Made by a program: the position numbers and the translations under genes
Notes under the pieces: generated by a model
Told to the model about the DNA's origin: nothing
The model's database searches: none
What the model saw: only the letters and a program-made list of their open reading frames with translations
Assembly: GCA_025765615.1 (NCBI GenBank)
Contig: JAIVFJ010000428.1
Span: forward strand, 1 to 42,508
From: Zopfochytrium polystomum
Lineage: Eukaryota; Chytridiomycota; Chytridiomycetes; Chytridiales; Chytridiaceae
Direction of reading: 5' to 3'
DNA: 42,508 nt
In this document: positions 1 through 9,212 of the stretch, one piece after another
How positions within the stretch are numbered: position 1 is the first letter of the stretch
Layout: every line of letters starts with the position of its first letter

Positions 1-1
1 A

Positions 2-376
2 TGGGAGGAGCGTGTCGGAAATAAAAGCATATGGGATGTGGCACCTTCTTATTTCATTGAAAAGCAGGAGGATCTTAGAACTGAAAGAAATCCATTTTTC
101 AAGTATGTCAAAATACATTACGTCTATGATGAGAATTCTGTATTGAGACTGAAAGACATTAAGTCACATTATGAAAGAGACACCACAAAAAAATCAGGTC
201 AAAATTGTAAAGGAAGTATACTGGCATGTGATAGTAGATATCAGCAATTAAAAAAACTAATATGCAAGGATTGCAGGAAAGATCATAAACGAGGATGTTG
301 TAAACAATACAGGAGTAAGAATTATACGTCGGAAGATGTGATTAAAGGGATAAAAGTTAGAGAAACATTTGCTTAA
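2..376 (+). CDS. C-terminal part of a D5-like (NCLDV-type) primase-helicase, partial at window edge
   Basis: The frame is open from base 2 to the TAA at 374-376, so the 5' part lies outside the window. The visible ~124 residues start with a pattern typical of the segment after the helicase core of D5/P4-type viral primase-helicases: Phe-Ile-Glu, then a Leu-Arg-x-Glu-x-Asn-Pro-Phe stretch and a Leu-Lys-Asp-Ile-Lys-x-x-Tyr helix. The tail has a Cys-x2-Cys...Cys-Cys cluster (CKDC, then GCCKQY), plausibly zinc binding. The family is known for opening and priming viral DNA replication forks. No Walker motif is visible because the core is off-window. Codon use is AT-rich, unlike the genes after 2266. 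It could also be another viral replication protein. Confidence 0.4.
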   Translation, partial: WEERVGNKSIWDVAPSYFIEKQEDLRTERNPFFKYVKIHYVYDENSVLRLKDIKSHYERDTTKKSGQNCKGSILACDSRYQQLKKLICKDCRKDHKRGCCKQYRSKNYTSEDVIKGIKVRETFA

Positions 377-894
377 TGGTCTTTCTATATTTTCTATATT
401 TTTCTATAAACTTTATTTGTGACCATAGAGAAAAAAAGTTTAAATGTTGTGACAGGATTATCAACAACAAATTTTTTCTATATTTCTATACAAAAAAAAG
501 GCCAAAAATTCTCATAAAAAAATAAAAATTAAAAAAATTAAAATACTATGAATGTAAAATGGCTTGTAGAAAATATAGAAATATAGAAGAAAAAAGGAGA
601 GGATATTATGGTCGTTGTTATTACCTTGTCAATTCATAAATGAGAGTGATGGAGGGGGTAAGAAATATAGAAAACAATAATATATGAAAAATATTCAAAA
701 AATTTTCATTTAATATGTATGCGGAATAAAAATGGAATGTGTGGACGTCTGTTCGACGGGTTGCCCAAAGAAACACTACCAGCTAAAAATGATAGTGTGA
801 AATAATATATGAAAACTTTTTTGAAAAATTTTGATATATTATATGTGGTGGGTTAGGAACTTTTTAATTGACAAATGTATCTAACAAAGTATGA
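377..894. other. AT-rich spacer with ctata-type short repeats
   Basis: No convincing ORF. The stretch holds repeated ctatatttttctata-like motifs (about 385-410, 475-490) and their complements (about 570-590, 660-675), plus one copy of the gtctgttcgac motif. It sits between two virus-like ORFs on the same strand and may be a viral intergenic region or decayed coding sequence. Confidence 0.5.
747..760. repeat. gtctgttcgac motif, copy 1 (others at 1543-1556 and 1606-1619)
   Basis: A 14-base motif gtctgttcgacggg occurs here; near-identical copies lie at 1543-1556 (gtctgttcgacagg) and 1606-1619 (gtctgttcgacggc). It is one of the few GC-balanced words in an AT-rich tract, which makes three chance copies in 0.9 kb unlikely. 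Function unknown. Confidence 0.6.
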
Positions 895-1218
895 GAGGGT
901 GATACTTACAATGCAGAAACAAAAGCATATGAAACAGACTGTACATGTAATGGATATAAAAATGACATAAGATATAGACCAGATTTCCTGATAAAATCAA
1001 AAAATGGTGGACATTATGTGATAGTAGAAGTGGATGAATTTCAACATGAAGGACGTAAAGTGATAGATGAGGCAACAAGAATGAGAAAAATAGCAGAGAA
1101 ATTAGAAAAAGCAGTAATATTTATAAGATACAATCCAGATATGGCTGGAAAAAAGAGAGCAAATGCAGAAAAGACATTAATGGAAATACTAAAAGAAAGT
1201 TATGAAATGAAAGTGTAA
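895..1218 (+). CDS. PD-(D/E)XK-like nuclease-type protein of a giant-virus family, probably truncated
   Basis: The frame is open from after a TGA at 892-894 to the TAA at 1216-1218 (107 codons). There is no ATG near its beginning; the reading simply starts after the stop, so the N-terminus is probably lost. It contains an Arg-Pro-Asp-Phe motif (about 982-993), then VEVDEFQH (about 1024-1047), an Arg-rich helix and IFIRYNPD (about 1117-1140). The spacing PD ... (E)xD resembles a PD-(D/E)XK nuclease core. The motif pair VE(V/I)DE-x-QH and (F)IR(Y/F)NPD is characteristic, from memory, of an uncharacterised family common in giant viruses and their algal/protist insertions. Enzymatic activity is inference. 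Confidence 0.5.
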   Translation, partial: EGDTYNAETKAYETDCTCNGYKNDIRYRPDFLIKSKNGGHYVIVEVDEFQHEGRKVIDEATRMRKIAEKLEKAVIFIRYNPDMAGKKRANAEKTLMEILKESYEMKV

Positions 1219-1327
1219 ATGAAAATGAGATTAAAATAATATATATCTGTTATGGAAAGGAATATTATGGATAGTGCAAAAAGAGATTTAATGTGCCTGA
1301 AATGGTACAGCGATATGCAATAGAGGA

Positions 1328-1427
1328 ATTAAAATAAAGCTTCAGAAAGGTTCCGCTTTTTGTAGTGGAGCTAAAGCCAAACACTACAAAATGCGCGGAA
1401 GCTTTATTTTAATAAGTGTCAAGAAAA
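1328..1427. repeat. Left inverted-repeat arm with its own hairpin
   Basis: 1338-1427 matches the reverse complement of 2177-2266 over 90 bases with two mismatches (near 1379-1381). Within the left arm, 1328-1343 (attaaaataaagcttc) pairs perfectly with 1398-1413, and the inner ttgtagtg/cactacaa pair closes further, so this arm is itself a long imperfect hairpin. The arms enclose ~750 bp of AT-rich DNA. Confidence 0.85.
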
Positions 1428-2176
1428 CACCACATTCAAGAATAAATAATGAGGACAATAAAAATAACATATTAAAATGTTTTGAAATTATTTTTGATAT
1501 ATTACAATTTATTCATTGAATCGCAAAATGAGAAGTTGAGAAGTCTGTTCGACAGGTTCATATTAGGATTAGGGTTAATTTCCAAAAAAGGAAATAGTCC
1601 GAAAAGTCTGTTCGACGGCGAAACAAGGGTAATATCAGAGAAAAAGCTGATAAAATGTATCATAAATTAGGTTGAAAATATACATAAAAATTTTTTGGAA
1701 ACAAAAATCATATAATATGTTTCATGTAAAGAGCTAGTGAAATGTGACACATATTAGGATATAATATTGAGATTAGATTTTTAGTGGCGACGCAATATAC
1801 ATTTCAGTCGATAAATATATATTACACACTTTATCAAGTGTTTTGTAACCATAAATTAGGTTAGAAATGTTAAAAAAAAGACTTTAGCTGCCGATGTAAT
1901 ATACATTTTAGTCGATAAATATATATTACAACATTTTTATTCAAATTATACACCATATTTATGTCACATTATTACAAAAGAAGACAAAAAATTAGGATTA
2001 GGGCTAAAATAATGTCAAATAATTGGAAAATTTTGAAAATATAACCAGAAATATGATTAAAATACTCTAAATTCTCGCGAAACAATCCATAAAAACCTTT
2101 AATATCAAATTTTATTTAAAAAATCTTTATATATTATATTTTTCATTACTTTTTGGACATTATTTCTAAAATTTTA
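1428..2176. other. AT-rich interior between the inverted-repeat arms
   Basis: No convincing ORF. It contains two copies of the gtctgttcgac motif, a 35-bp direct repeat, two short attaggattaggg tracts (about 1562-1574 and 1990-2002) that resemble degenerate TTAGGG telomeric repeats, and two ataaattaggtt words (about 1660 and 1851). Confidence 0.5.
1792..1826. repeat. 35-bp direct repeat, copy 1 (copy 2 at 1896-1930)
   Basis: The two copies differ at two positions, both C/T. Each has a gtcgataaatatatatta core preceded by aatatacattt. They are 104 bp apart, in the same orientation, inside the inverted-repeat pair. Iterated sites of this kind can be origin or protein-binding repeats; that role is inference. 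Confidence 0.7.
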
Positions 2177-2266
2177 TTTTCTTGACACTTATTAAAATAA
2201 AGCTTCCGCGCATTTTGTAGTGCTCGGCTTTAGCTCCACTACAAAAAGCGGAACCTTTCTGAAGCT
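2177..2266. repeat. Right inverted-repeat arm; junction with host-type sequence at 2266/2267
   Basis: Reverse complement of 1338-1427 (88 of 90). After the terminal gaagct (2261-2266) the composition changes abruptly from AT-rich to balanced, and the sequence becomes the coding part of the OrsD-like gene. No clear target-site duplication flanks the two arms. Confidence 0.85.
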
Positions 2267-4423
2267 CGCAGAAATATCCTGATCATGCCAACAAAGGGCA
2301 CTGCGTAATCCCAGGCAGTTTTGTCCATAACACCAAATTTCCAGCAACCAGCAGCCTCTTTGTCTAGCCGATCGTGACTGAGTGCATACCTCACGTTGTC
2401 AGGAGCACTCTTTGCTTCAACATGTGCCTCCAGCAAAAACTTGACAAGCATTTTTTCCTTCAGCAGCAGAGACATTTCAAAATCAGTGGCACTGGCAGAC
2501 TTATTCTCCGGTTGCTGGGCCAAGGAAGATATCAAACTTAGGTCACATCCAGAGAGCAGTTGGTGCCACTGGTGCATTTCTGCCCAGTTTGATGGGTGTA
2601 TGACACCTTTTGAGGCTACATTCATGCTGCCAGCATCAGTTTCTGAAAGACTCTTGACATTCTTCACACCCCAATCTAATTGCGACAAGAGGTCTGAAGT
2701 GCGGGCACTCGAAGCAGCAAGTTCAGCGGCACCAGCAGAGAGAGGTTGTAGAACCTTGACCTGACCAGATTCAACTTCAAACAGCCTGCAGAAAAAGGCC
2801 CAGCGCTGTACTGCTACCACTGGTACAGCTGAGGCAATTGTACAAGGACAGCTAGGGTTTAAATGATGCTGAATCTTGTGGATTCCTTTCTTGCCTACGA
2901 ACAAAGCAGAGCATGAACTGCACTTGTAGCCTCCACACACATCCAGGATGGGAACTCTGGGCTCAGTTGGACAAGGAACAGCAAGCTCAGCTGGGTGCAG
3001 CACTAAATGCTCGGACGCCAAAGTCATCAGCTCCACAGCAAGCTCAGAAATATCATCTGGGCTTAAATCAAAATGAACATTGCGGACATGCTTGGTGGGT
3101 TGAACAGGGTTCACAGCAGATTTGCAGAATTTGCACACCAAAGCCTTGTATTTTGAAAGGTAGGCTGCGTGCTTCAGGTTCTCTGGCAAAGAGTGCAGAA
3201 GACAATAATATTAGAAAGTTTTAAACAAAGCTAATAGGTAGGAAAAAGTAGAATGAAAAATGCTAAACTCTGAACTCACCATCCTGCCTGGAATAAGACC
3301 AATCTATAACAACTTCATCACTATCATCTGCTCCAGAGACCACCAAGCCACTAGGGCCAGTGCATTTAACTTGATCATCTAAATCTAAATCTTGAGCTTT
3401 TGGAATATCCATATCTTGCGTATCACTAATCTTGGTAGTCCCTGCAAGTAGTTTGTGTGACAAGAAGTACAAGTGCTGTTAGAACGCAGAAGAGAATGCA
3501 GCTCCAGTGTGATCCAACAAAAAAAAGCCACTCCTCCATCAACTTACCACTACACTATCCTACTTTTGCCAAATCAGGGGCATCAAAGTCTGTAATTTCA
3601 AATCGCCATCTGCATACTTGGACACAGTTTTATAAATCCTCCAATCTGAATCTGAACAATTGAAACTTGAAGCAACCACAGCAGATACTGGCTGAAATGA
3701 AAAGCCTGCAAAGCACAAAAGAAGAAAGGAGCAAAGGAATATGTTAGAAAAGAAAGACATCAATTCACATAGTTAACACACCACTATTGACTGAAACTGT
3801 GTTCATATCTTTTCCTCTTGCCGCTACCCCAGCAAAATCACCAGAACCAACTGGATCTGAATCTAAAAGCAGTCTTGGAGTCTTGAAAGAAAGTGGAATC
3901 TTCAATGAACTAACTGTAAAGAAAAAAAAGGAGAATACAAAGAGTCAAAAAGAGAGCAAGATCAAAAAATTAAATTGATGTCTCACCGCAAATCACTGAA
4001 CTACTGCGTGCAGCTTCATCTGCAGCAGCATCAACAGCTGCAGTGATATCATCAACCTCTACAACTGAGCTGGAATCTGAGTCCACATCTTCTTCACTTG
4101 GAAGCTCTTTCAACACTCTAGCACTTGTTTTGGGACCTTCACACAATGCACAGTGTGAAACAATTTCCTCTGAGTTGCCATGAGAGAACACAAAACAACA
4201 GCCACAAACAAATTCTTTTTTGGGGATTAAAAGTTATCACAATAAATCCTCATAAACACCTACCCCCACTTCCAGATCGACGTCTCAATTTGCTTTCACT
4301 CCCATCTTTGTAAAAAACTCGCACACGGTTCCGTTTCTGTGTAGCACATTCAAAAGGTTTGGTAAGTACGCTTTGTTGGGCTTGTATGCATGAAAAAATT
4401 TTGGCTTGGGAGGGGTACATCAT
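2239..4423 (-). CDS. OrsD-like (DUF3505-type) zinc-finger protein, 3' end cut by the inverted repeat
   Basis: The last exon (3182-2239) encodes two Cys/His fingers spaced as in OrsD-domain proteins: CKFC...HVRNVH, then a Pro-rich link, CSSC...H-x5-H. OrsD proteins are fungal, often found near helicases or mobile elements; their biochemical role is unsettled. Upstream exons read at about 4423-4264, 4214-3987, 3913-3782, 3705-3564 and 3441-3280, all with plausible GT/AG borders. ATG at 4423 has an in-frame stop two codons upstream. The joint between the 3705-3564 and 3441-3280 exons does not keep phase, and a better frame (FEITDFDAPDLAK) starts mid-exon, so a frameshift or missed border exists there. 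The final ~9 codons and the TAG lie in the inverted-repeat arm, so the native C-terminus is missing. Probably a pseudogene or interrupted gene. Confidence 0.5.
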
Positions 4424-6012
4424 AAGTTAACCCCAATGCAGGGGTAGATGCGGGGCAGACGGAGATTGTGTGGGAGCGCGCCAAGGTGATGCACAAGCAG
4501 CAACCTGGAGGCAAGGCTCAGCTGCTCCACGAGCACAGCTTGCGCTGCAAGTTCCTGCCGCCGCCCGCAGCGGCGCGCTCCGCGACGATCGCAGCCTCGC
4601 CGTCCGGGTGGATCGCCATGTGCGCGGGCAGGTTCAGCCGCCACTCGACCAGCCTGCTCTCCGCGATGCGCACCTTCAGCAGCAGCGCCTCGCCCCCACT
4701 GCCGCTTCCGCCGGTCCCAGACGATTTCGGCTCGCTCAGCTGCACGCACAGCGCCACAATCTCGAGGTGGATGTCCAGCAGCTCGACAAACACCGCGAAC
4801 CAGCTTTCGTGGCCCGTCGGTGCGATTTGGTGCTCGGCCGCCGGTTGGACAGATCGCCCCTGGGACTAGCAAGACCAGCTGCCACCACGCAGTCTCAGAT
4901 CAACCGAGCGAAATCACCACCCACTGTTCCGCCGCGTCGTTGCGCTCATTGACTGCGGAGATCAGGACTGTCTTGCCCAGACTTGCAGCAGCCATCACCG
5001 CCGCGCCCAGGTGCAGCAGGTGCCGCTTGACCACCTGCGGCATCTGTGCGGCACGGAGCTGATGCTGGGTGAGTGCAGCTGTGGGCGGGAAGAGGTGGTG
5101 GGGTCTTGGAAACGGCGCCGCGTTAGCTTCTTGGATGGGGCGCAGTGCATGGCCACGATGGAGGCAGTGGTGGTGGCAATGCAGTTTGCGGGGCTTGGGT
5201 ACTGCACATCCAAATCGACGAGTGTGACCATCCGACTCCACGCTGTGGTGCAGGAAGCACATGACTGATGTTGCCTAGTGTGCGACCTCAACTGATACGT
5301 GGGATGTGTCGGCGTCGTCATTGAGCACGGGTGGTGGAGGGGCCAGGATGGGAAGAAAGTACCGCCGCACACGCTGGATCCGCGCAACGAGCAAGCAGCT
5401 GCTGCGACTGCTGCTTTCCCCTCTGGTAGCATCATTATCGCCACCGTAACCCTCGGCTGGTGACAGCACCATCATCACGCCTGTGCAGTCAAACTGGGTC
5501 CCAGTCGCAGCATGAAGCGCCTGCCCATTTGACCGCTGCCAGCAGTCCATACTTGCAACTGCCAGACCTCCGCAACCAACAGCTCTGCCGTAGTCATGGT
5601 GGTTGCCCTTGGCCCCAGGCCGCCGCTGCAGCTCACCGCACGCTCTCAACCGTGACTGCGACTGACAGTACGAGGGCCGAGATTCCCATCTTCTTTGATT
5701 GCAGACGCCTCAGCGCAGCTCATGGCGGTGGGGATCCCACAGCCCCACCAACAAGCCCACTCTTTTGCCGATGTGACTGCCGTCAAGTGAGGGAAATAAA
5801 ACAAAGACTCACTGACCTTTAAAAATATATTTGCTCCAGCTTTGGAGCGATCGGATTTCAGTTAGCTGTGTCTTTCTGAGGAGATGGGGGGTGATGGTAA
5901 ATGCTGTGAGAGGCTTTTCCGCCAGTGCGAGTGGAGATGGAATCAACAGTAAATCTGGTGAGGGGGCGAGTGAGGAGGCGTCAACAGGGCTGGTGGCAGA
6001 AGCTGCCTTCAT
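4423..6012 (-). pseudogene. Degraded regulator-like gene with a possible fungal-specific transcription-factor domain
   Basis: GC-rich stretch. Minus-strand coding potential appears in pieces: ATG at 6012 opens a 65-codon Ser/Pro/Leu-rich exon with a gtcagt donor at 5816. Around 5010-4890 a helical segment (VVKRHLLHLGAAVMAAASLG) precedes a possible intron ending near 4862. 4859-4518 encodes ELLDIHLEIVALCVQLSEP and a WRLNLPAHM motif, reminiscent of the mid-region of fungal Zn2Cys6-type regulators (PF04082). A one-base shift is then needed to continue into LVEQLSLASRLLLVHHLGAL, ending at the TGA at 4420-4422. No Zn2Cys6 domain is seen. Parts are frameshifted, so a decayed gene is the best reading; family assignment is weak. 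The stop overlaps the ATG of the next minus-strand gene. Confidence 0.3.
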
Positions 6013-6107
6013 GGCGAGGGGGAGCGCACAATGCGGGTTTGACAGGCAACGACAATGGCAGACAGACAGAGACAGAAGGAAAAATCAATAACTCAATCTG
6101 CTCCAGC

Positions 6108-6117
6108 TTATTTATAG
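6108..6117 (-). promoter_or_regulatory. TATA-like element upstream of the 6012 start
   Basis: The minus strand reads ctataaataa, about 95 bp upstream of the ATG at 6012. A TATA box at that distance would suit the candidate gene 6012-4423. Support is positional only. Confidence 0.3.
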
Positions 6118-6436
6118 CGTGTTGTTGGGCCAAGGAGAATGGCACAAACAGAGCAAATGAGACTGCTCGCAACTACCCACACCCTCATCGCTGTCGCTGT
6201 TTGCAAGATCTGTCTGAATACCACATCGCGTGCTGAAGTGGGCGAGGAAGAGGGGGATGAAAAACATCGATTGAGGCGAGGGGAGTGACCAACAGAGATT
6301 GTGCAGTGCACAAAGCGCATATGGGTATTGTCCTGAATCTCTGGATTGCAGTATATAGACGCTGTGAAAGAGGAGCAGATCAAAAATATGCTGAAGCGAC
6401 GGAAGAAGGGGGATGTTGCAAAGGAAGAAGAAACTC

Positions 6437-6548
6437 TGATCAGCGCGGCTCCATAGCGCAGGCCTGGATAGCCCGTCTCAATGAGGGGTCGTACCACCTC
6501 GTTGAAGAGGCTTCAATTCAGGTCAATGCCTGGCACAAACGACGACAT
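6437..6548 (-). pseudogene. DUF4037 N-terminal remnant with an in-frame TGA
   Basis: ATG at 6548 starts MSSFVPGIDLN, followed by an in-frame TGA and then SLFNEVVRPLIETGYPG with RYGAALI. This matches, from memory, the N-terminal signature of DUF4037 proteins (F-x-PG-(I/L)-x-L-N-R-x-F...VRPL...PGL-x-Y-x-AALI). The stop takes the place of an expected arginine; CGA to TGA is a single transition. Downstream of AALI the conserved glycine-rich continuation is absent, so only about 37 codons survive. No function can remain. Confidence 0.5.
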
Positions 6549-7727
6549 TTTGATAATTCTACAGCGCTATTTGTCGGCGTCCTTTCAGTAGTCTGTCGTC
6601 TTCGTCAGTGATGAGTGAAACAGTAAAAGAACGGAGGAAAGAGCATGGACAAACATGTGAAAGGCAAGAGCCTGCTCTCTTTCTGTTGTTTGGATATATT
6701 GAGATCACTGTGAGTAGTATTTTACGAAGGCAAAAAAATGCGCTGCAAAGTGCGCCTGAAGATCTCCAACAGCGATGGTGGCACAAGAGAGTTTCTGCTG
6801 GCGTCAGCATCTACAAAGCTCTTCTCACTTTCCTCACAGCATAGCACAGGACGAGACTCCCATTCTGACCCTGGCTGGTCATTATTACTTCTCCACTGCG
6901 ATTCAGATAATCTGGAACACAAAAAGCAAGCAAGGACTCAAAACCAAACACTGAAGCAAAAGCAAGGTGTCAGTCAGTTTGCAAGAAGGCAGGTGCGGTT
7001 CTCATTTTCACCAAAACATTTGACCTACTCAACTATTTTACAAGAAATTGCACCAACCACAAGTAGTAACGACAGAAGGCTGTTTCTGGACACTTCAACG
7101 AGAATAGTGAACGCCACATCGCACGCCAGGCATGAGACGCCAACACCTGTGACCTGGCCATGATGTCCCAAATCATCTTGACTGTCCTGCCAGCCTTGGC
7201 CCACAAGGTTTACTTAAGAGAAATCTGCGCCTGGACCTCAGTTTTAGCACGTTTCTAATGTACTTTTGACCGATAAACACCTTTAGCGTACTCCCACTGC
7301 TGTTTACCACCGTTCCAGAAAAAATTTCTAAGTGAGGATCGAAAAAAAAAAAAATTCGAAAATCCTTTGCGGTTGAGTTTACCTTGTACAGACCCAAGCC
7401 AAGGATGTAAGGGTAGGCCGGGTAAGCAAGACACATGCATAGAACACAATTCCGGCGCCAAAATGGCTGTGTACAGCCTCCAGCAAAAGATTTCCTGAGT
7501 GGGAAAGCTTTTTGGATCTGGAGTTTTCTGAAAAACCACAATATCCCCCACTTGTCACTAATCGACCTGCACTTTTTTTCAGCAGATTCGGAATTCTCTT
7601 GCAATTCTAGATTAGTAAGGTGACAATTAGAACATCGTATCTCGTCGTCTCTCGTCGTCTTTGTGCTGGTGGGAAAGCTCAAAGAGTACGTGGTCCCTGT
7701 GGACTTAGTTTTTTTTGGCCCTGTTGG
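6549..7727. other. Intergenic, no supported gene
   Basis: Open frames on both strands (for example 6738-7163 plus, 7173-7757 minus) show no recognisable motif, no consistent splice pattern and mixed composition. An A-run lies at about 7343-7353. Nothing else supported. Confidence 0.5.
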
Positions 7728-7797
7728 AAAACAATAACAAAATGAAAAAATTGACAAAAAACGAACCCTGTCAATTTTTTCATTTTGTTATTGTTTT
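7728..7797. repeat. Perfect 28-bp inverted repeat (hairpin), 14-base loop
   Basis: 7728-7755 is the exact reverse complement of 7770-7797; the stem is A/T-rich on each arm (aaaacaataacaaaatgaaa...) and the loop is aaaaaacgaaccct. A further partial copy (ataaaattgacaaaaaa) lies at about 7841-7857. It could be a MITE relic, a cruciform or a stem-loop in an RNA. Confidence 0.85.
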
Positions 7798-7877
7798 AAA
7801 TTGGACGCGTGTGGGGACCGAAAAACTATAACAAAGGGATAAAATTGACAAAAAAAACAATTAAACCAGACAATTCT

Positions 7878-7927
7878 GGACCCTGTGGACGGACCCAGTG
7901 AGGGACCCAGTGGGGGGACCCTGTGGG
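7878..7927. repeat. Cluster of ggaccc(a/t)gtg words
   Basis: Four copies of ggaccc followed by a/t and gtg lie within 50 bases, with related ggtccctgtgg and ggccctgttgg at about 7692 and 7717. A short degenerate tandem repeat next to the hairpin. Confidence 0.5.
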
Positions 7928-7929
7928 GC

Positions 7930-8532
7930 TTCAGATTCACTAATTGGCTGCAGATCCACCGGATGGATATGTCTAGGGGTCCCAGCGTCCTAATCCTAAC
8001 CCTGTCCCATCCCTCGAGTGAATTATTGTTTCCAACACAATCATCACTCCTCTCAGTTCCTTCTCTGCCTTGCCTTGCCTTGTCCTGCCATGTTCCTGAC
8101 AAGCTGAGAGCATTTTGCATTTTTCATTATTAGAGAGAAATGACATGAGCTTGAAATGAACTTGATCTCAACTTGAACAAAACCTGAATTGGACTTTGCC
8201 CTCAGAGATTGCCAACAGGGGATTAAATTTGCGGCAAGCCCCCATCAACGCATAGAAAAAAGCAAAAAAAAAAAAAAAAAAGCCCCTTCTCAATTTGACA
8301 TAAAGTATCTCTCAAATTGATCAAAAGTCCAGTTCAATGTTGTCGGGGCAGTTTGCTGTCATACATCTGCTTTGCTTGTCTATGAGTGTCCAACGTCATT
8401 GGATTTTGTCGTTTGTATGTATCTACCGTTGTCACCCCTCTGCTGCACAGTACTGTTGCTAGAAGTCAGGATCTGCAACCTGAAACCTGTAACTGACAGA
8501 CACTCCTCAGCTCAGAGGTGTCAGAGCTGTGG
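7930..8532. other. Intergenic with simple repeats
   Basis: Contains a short tgcctt/ccttg tandem (about 8068-8085) and an A-run at about 8263-8281. No gene seen. Confidence 0.5.
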
Positions 8533-8614
8533 TGAGCAGAGTCGGATTTGAACCCACACCCCTCTCGAGACTGCGACCTGAACGTAGCGCCTTGGACCGC
8601 TCGGCCATCTGCCC
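8533..8614 (-). tRNA. tRNA-Leu(CAG)-like sequence, possibly a pseudogene or SINE head
   Basis: The minus strand folds as an 82-nt class II tRNA: acceptor GGGCAGA/TCTGCTC (one G-T), D arm with GCC/GGC, anticodon loop TTCAGGT (anticodon CAG, Leu), a long variable arm, and T loop TTCAAAT. One mismatch lies in the anticodon stem (CTACG/CGCAG) and one in the T stem (GTGGG/CCGAC). No T-run terminator follows. The mismatches and the neighbouring tRNA-like pieces make a decayed tRNA or SINE head possible. Confidence 0.55.
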
Positions 8615-9140
8615 TATTTTAAGCTACTAGTCTTGCAGTGTCAGAATCCATCCCATCCCAAACAACACACCTTTTGCCAGCGTAGAGTAAGAGCTGAAGA
8701 ACCTAAACTATGACTGACACCTTGTGTGAGATACTCAAGAATCTCATACTGAGATGCAGGAGAAGCAAATGGGCTTGGGAAGTTGGGGGGGTTGCCTTAG
8801 CAGGAAAAAAGATTGATGGGCAAACGAGAAAATCCAAATTTGCTTGATTTCGATGTCCTGCACAGTATCTGCTGCTTTTTCGTGCAGATGCTGCTGTTCT
8901 TGGTGTGCAAGTGGGTTTTGTTTGTGTGCTTGCTGGTTATTTTGGTGTGGCTGCAGCCAAGTGGCCCTTGTCACTCCTTTTTGAAATTCTTAGCAGTTTT
9001 CTTGGATGTGCATCTTCCAGTCAGGGAGACTGTTTGGAAGACAGGCTTTGTGAGCGCATTGCCCTAACAGCCCCTCTTGTCAGATTGGTCAGTCAGAGTG
9101 GCAGTGACACCAATAACTCCAATGCATTCCAACAACACTG
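8615..9140. other. Intergenic between two tRNA-like sequences
   Basis: An open frame at 8813-9067 (plus) has a hydrophobic Cys/Phe/Val-rich middle, but no family resemblance or promoter is visible, and composition is that of the surrounding non-coding DNA. No gene called. Confidence 0.4.
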
Positions 9141-9212
9141 TGGAGGCACAGGGGATCAAACCCTGGGCATCTCGCATGCGAAGCGAGCTATCTACCACTG
9201 ATATATACCCCC
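9141..9212 (-). tRNA. tRNA-Ala(CGC)-like sequence with a changed D stem
   Basis: 72 nt on the minus strand: acceptor GGGGGTA/TGCCTCC (two wobbles), D stem TATC/GATA, anticodon stem CTCGC/GCGAG around loop TTCGCAT (anticodon CGC, Ala), T stem CAGGG/CCCTG with loop TTTGATC. The usual tRNA-Ala D stem GCTC/GAGC is replaced by a fully paired TATC/GATA, and the near-invariant C56 is T. Pairing is kept, so it could be functional or a SINE head; no T-run terminator is seen. Confidence 0.5.

Noticed and set aside
1482..1670. 62-codon ORF in the AT-rich element
   Set aside because: It spans two copies of the gtctgttcgac repeat and shows no recognisable pattern; the low GC makes open frames common.
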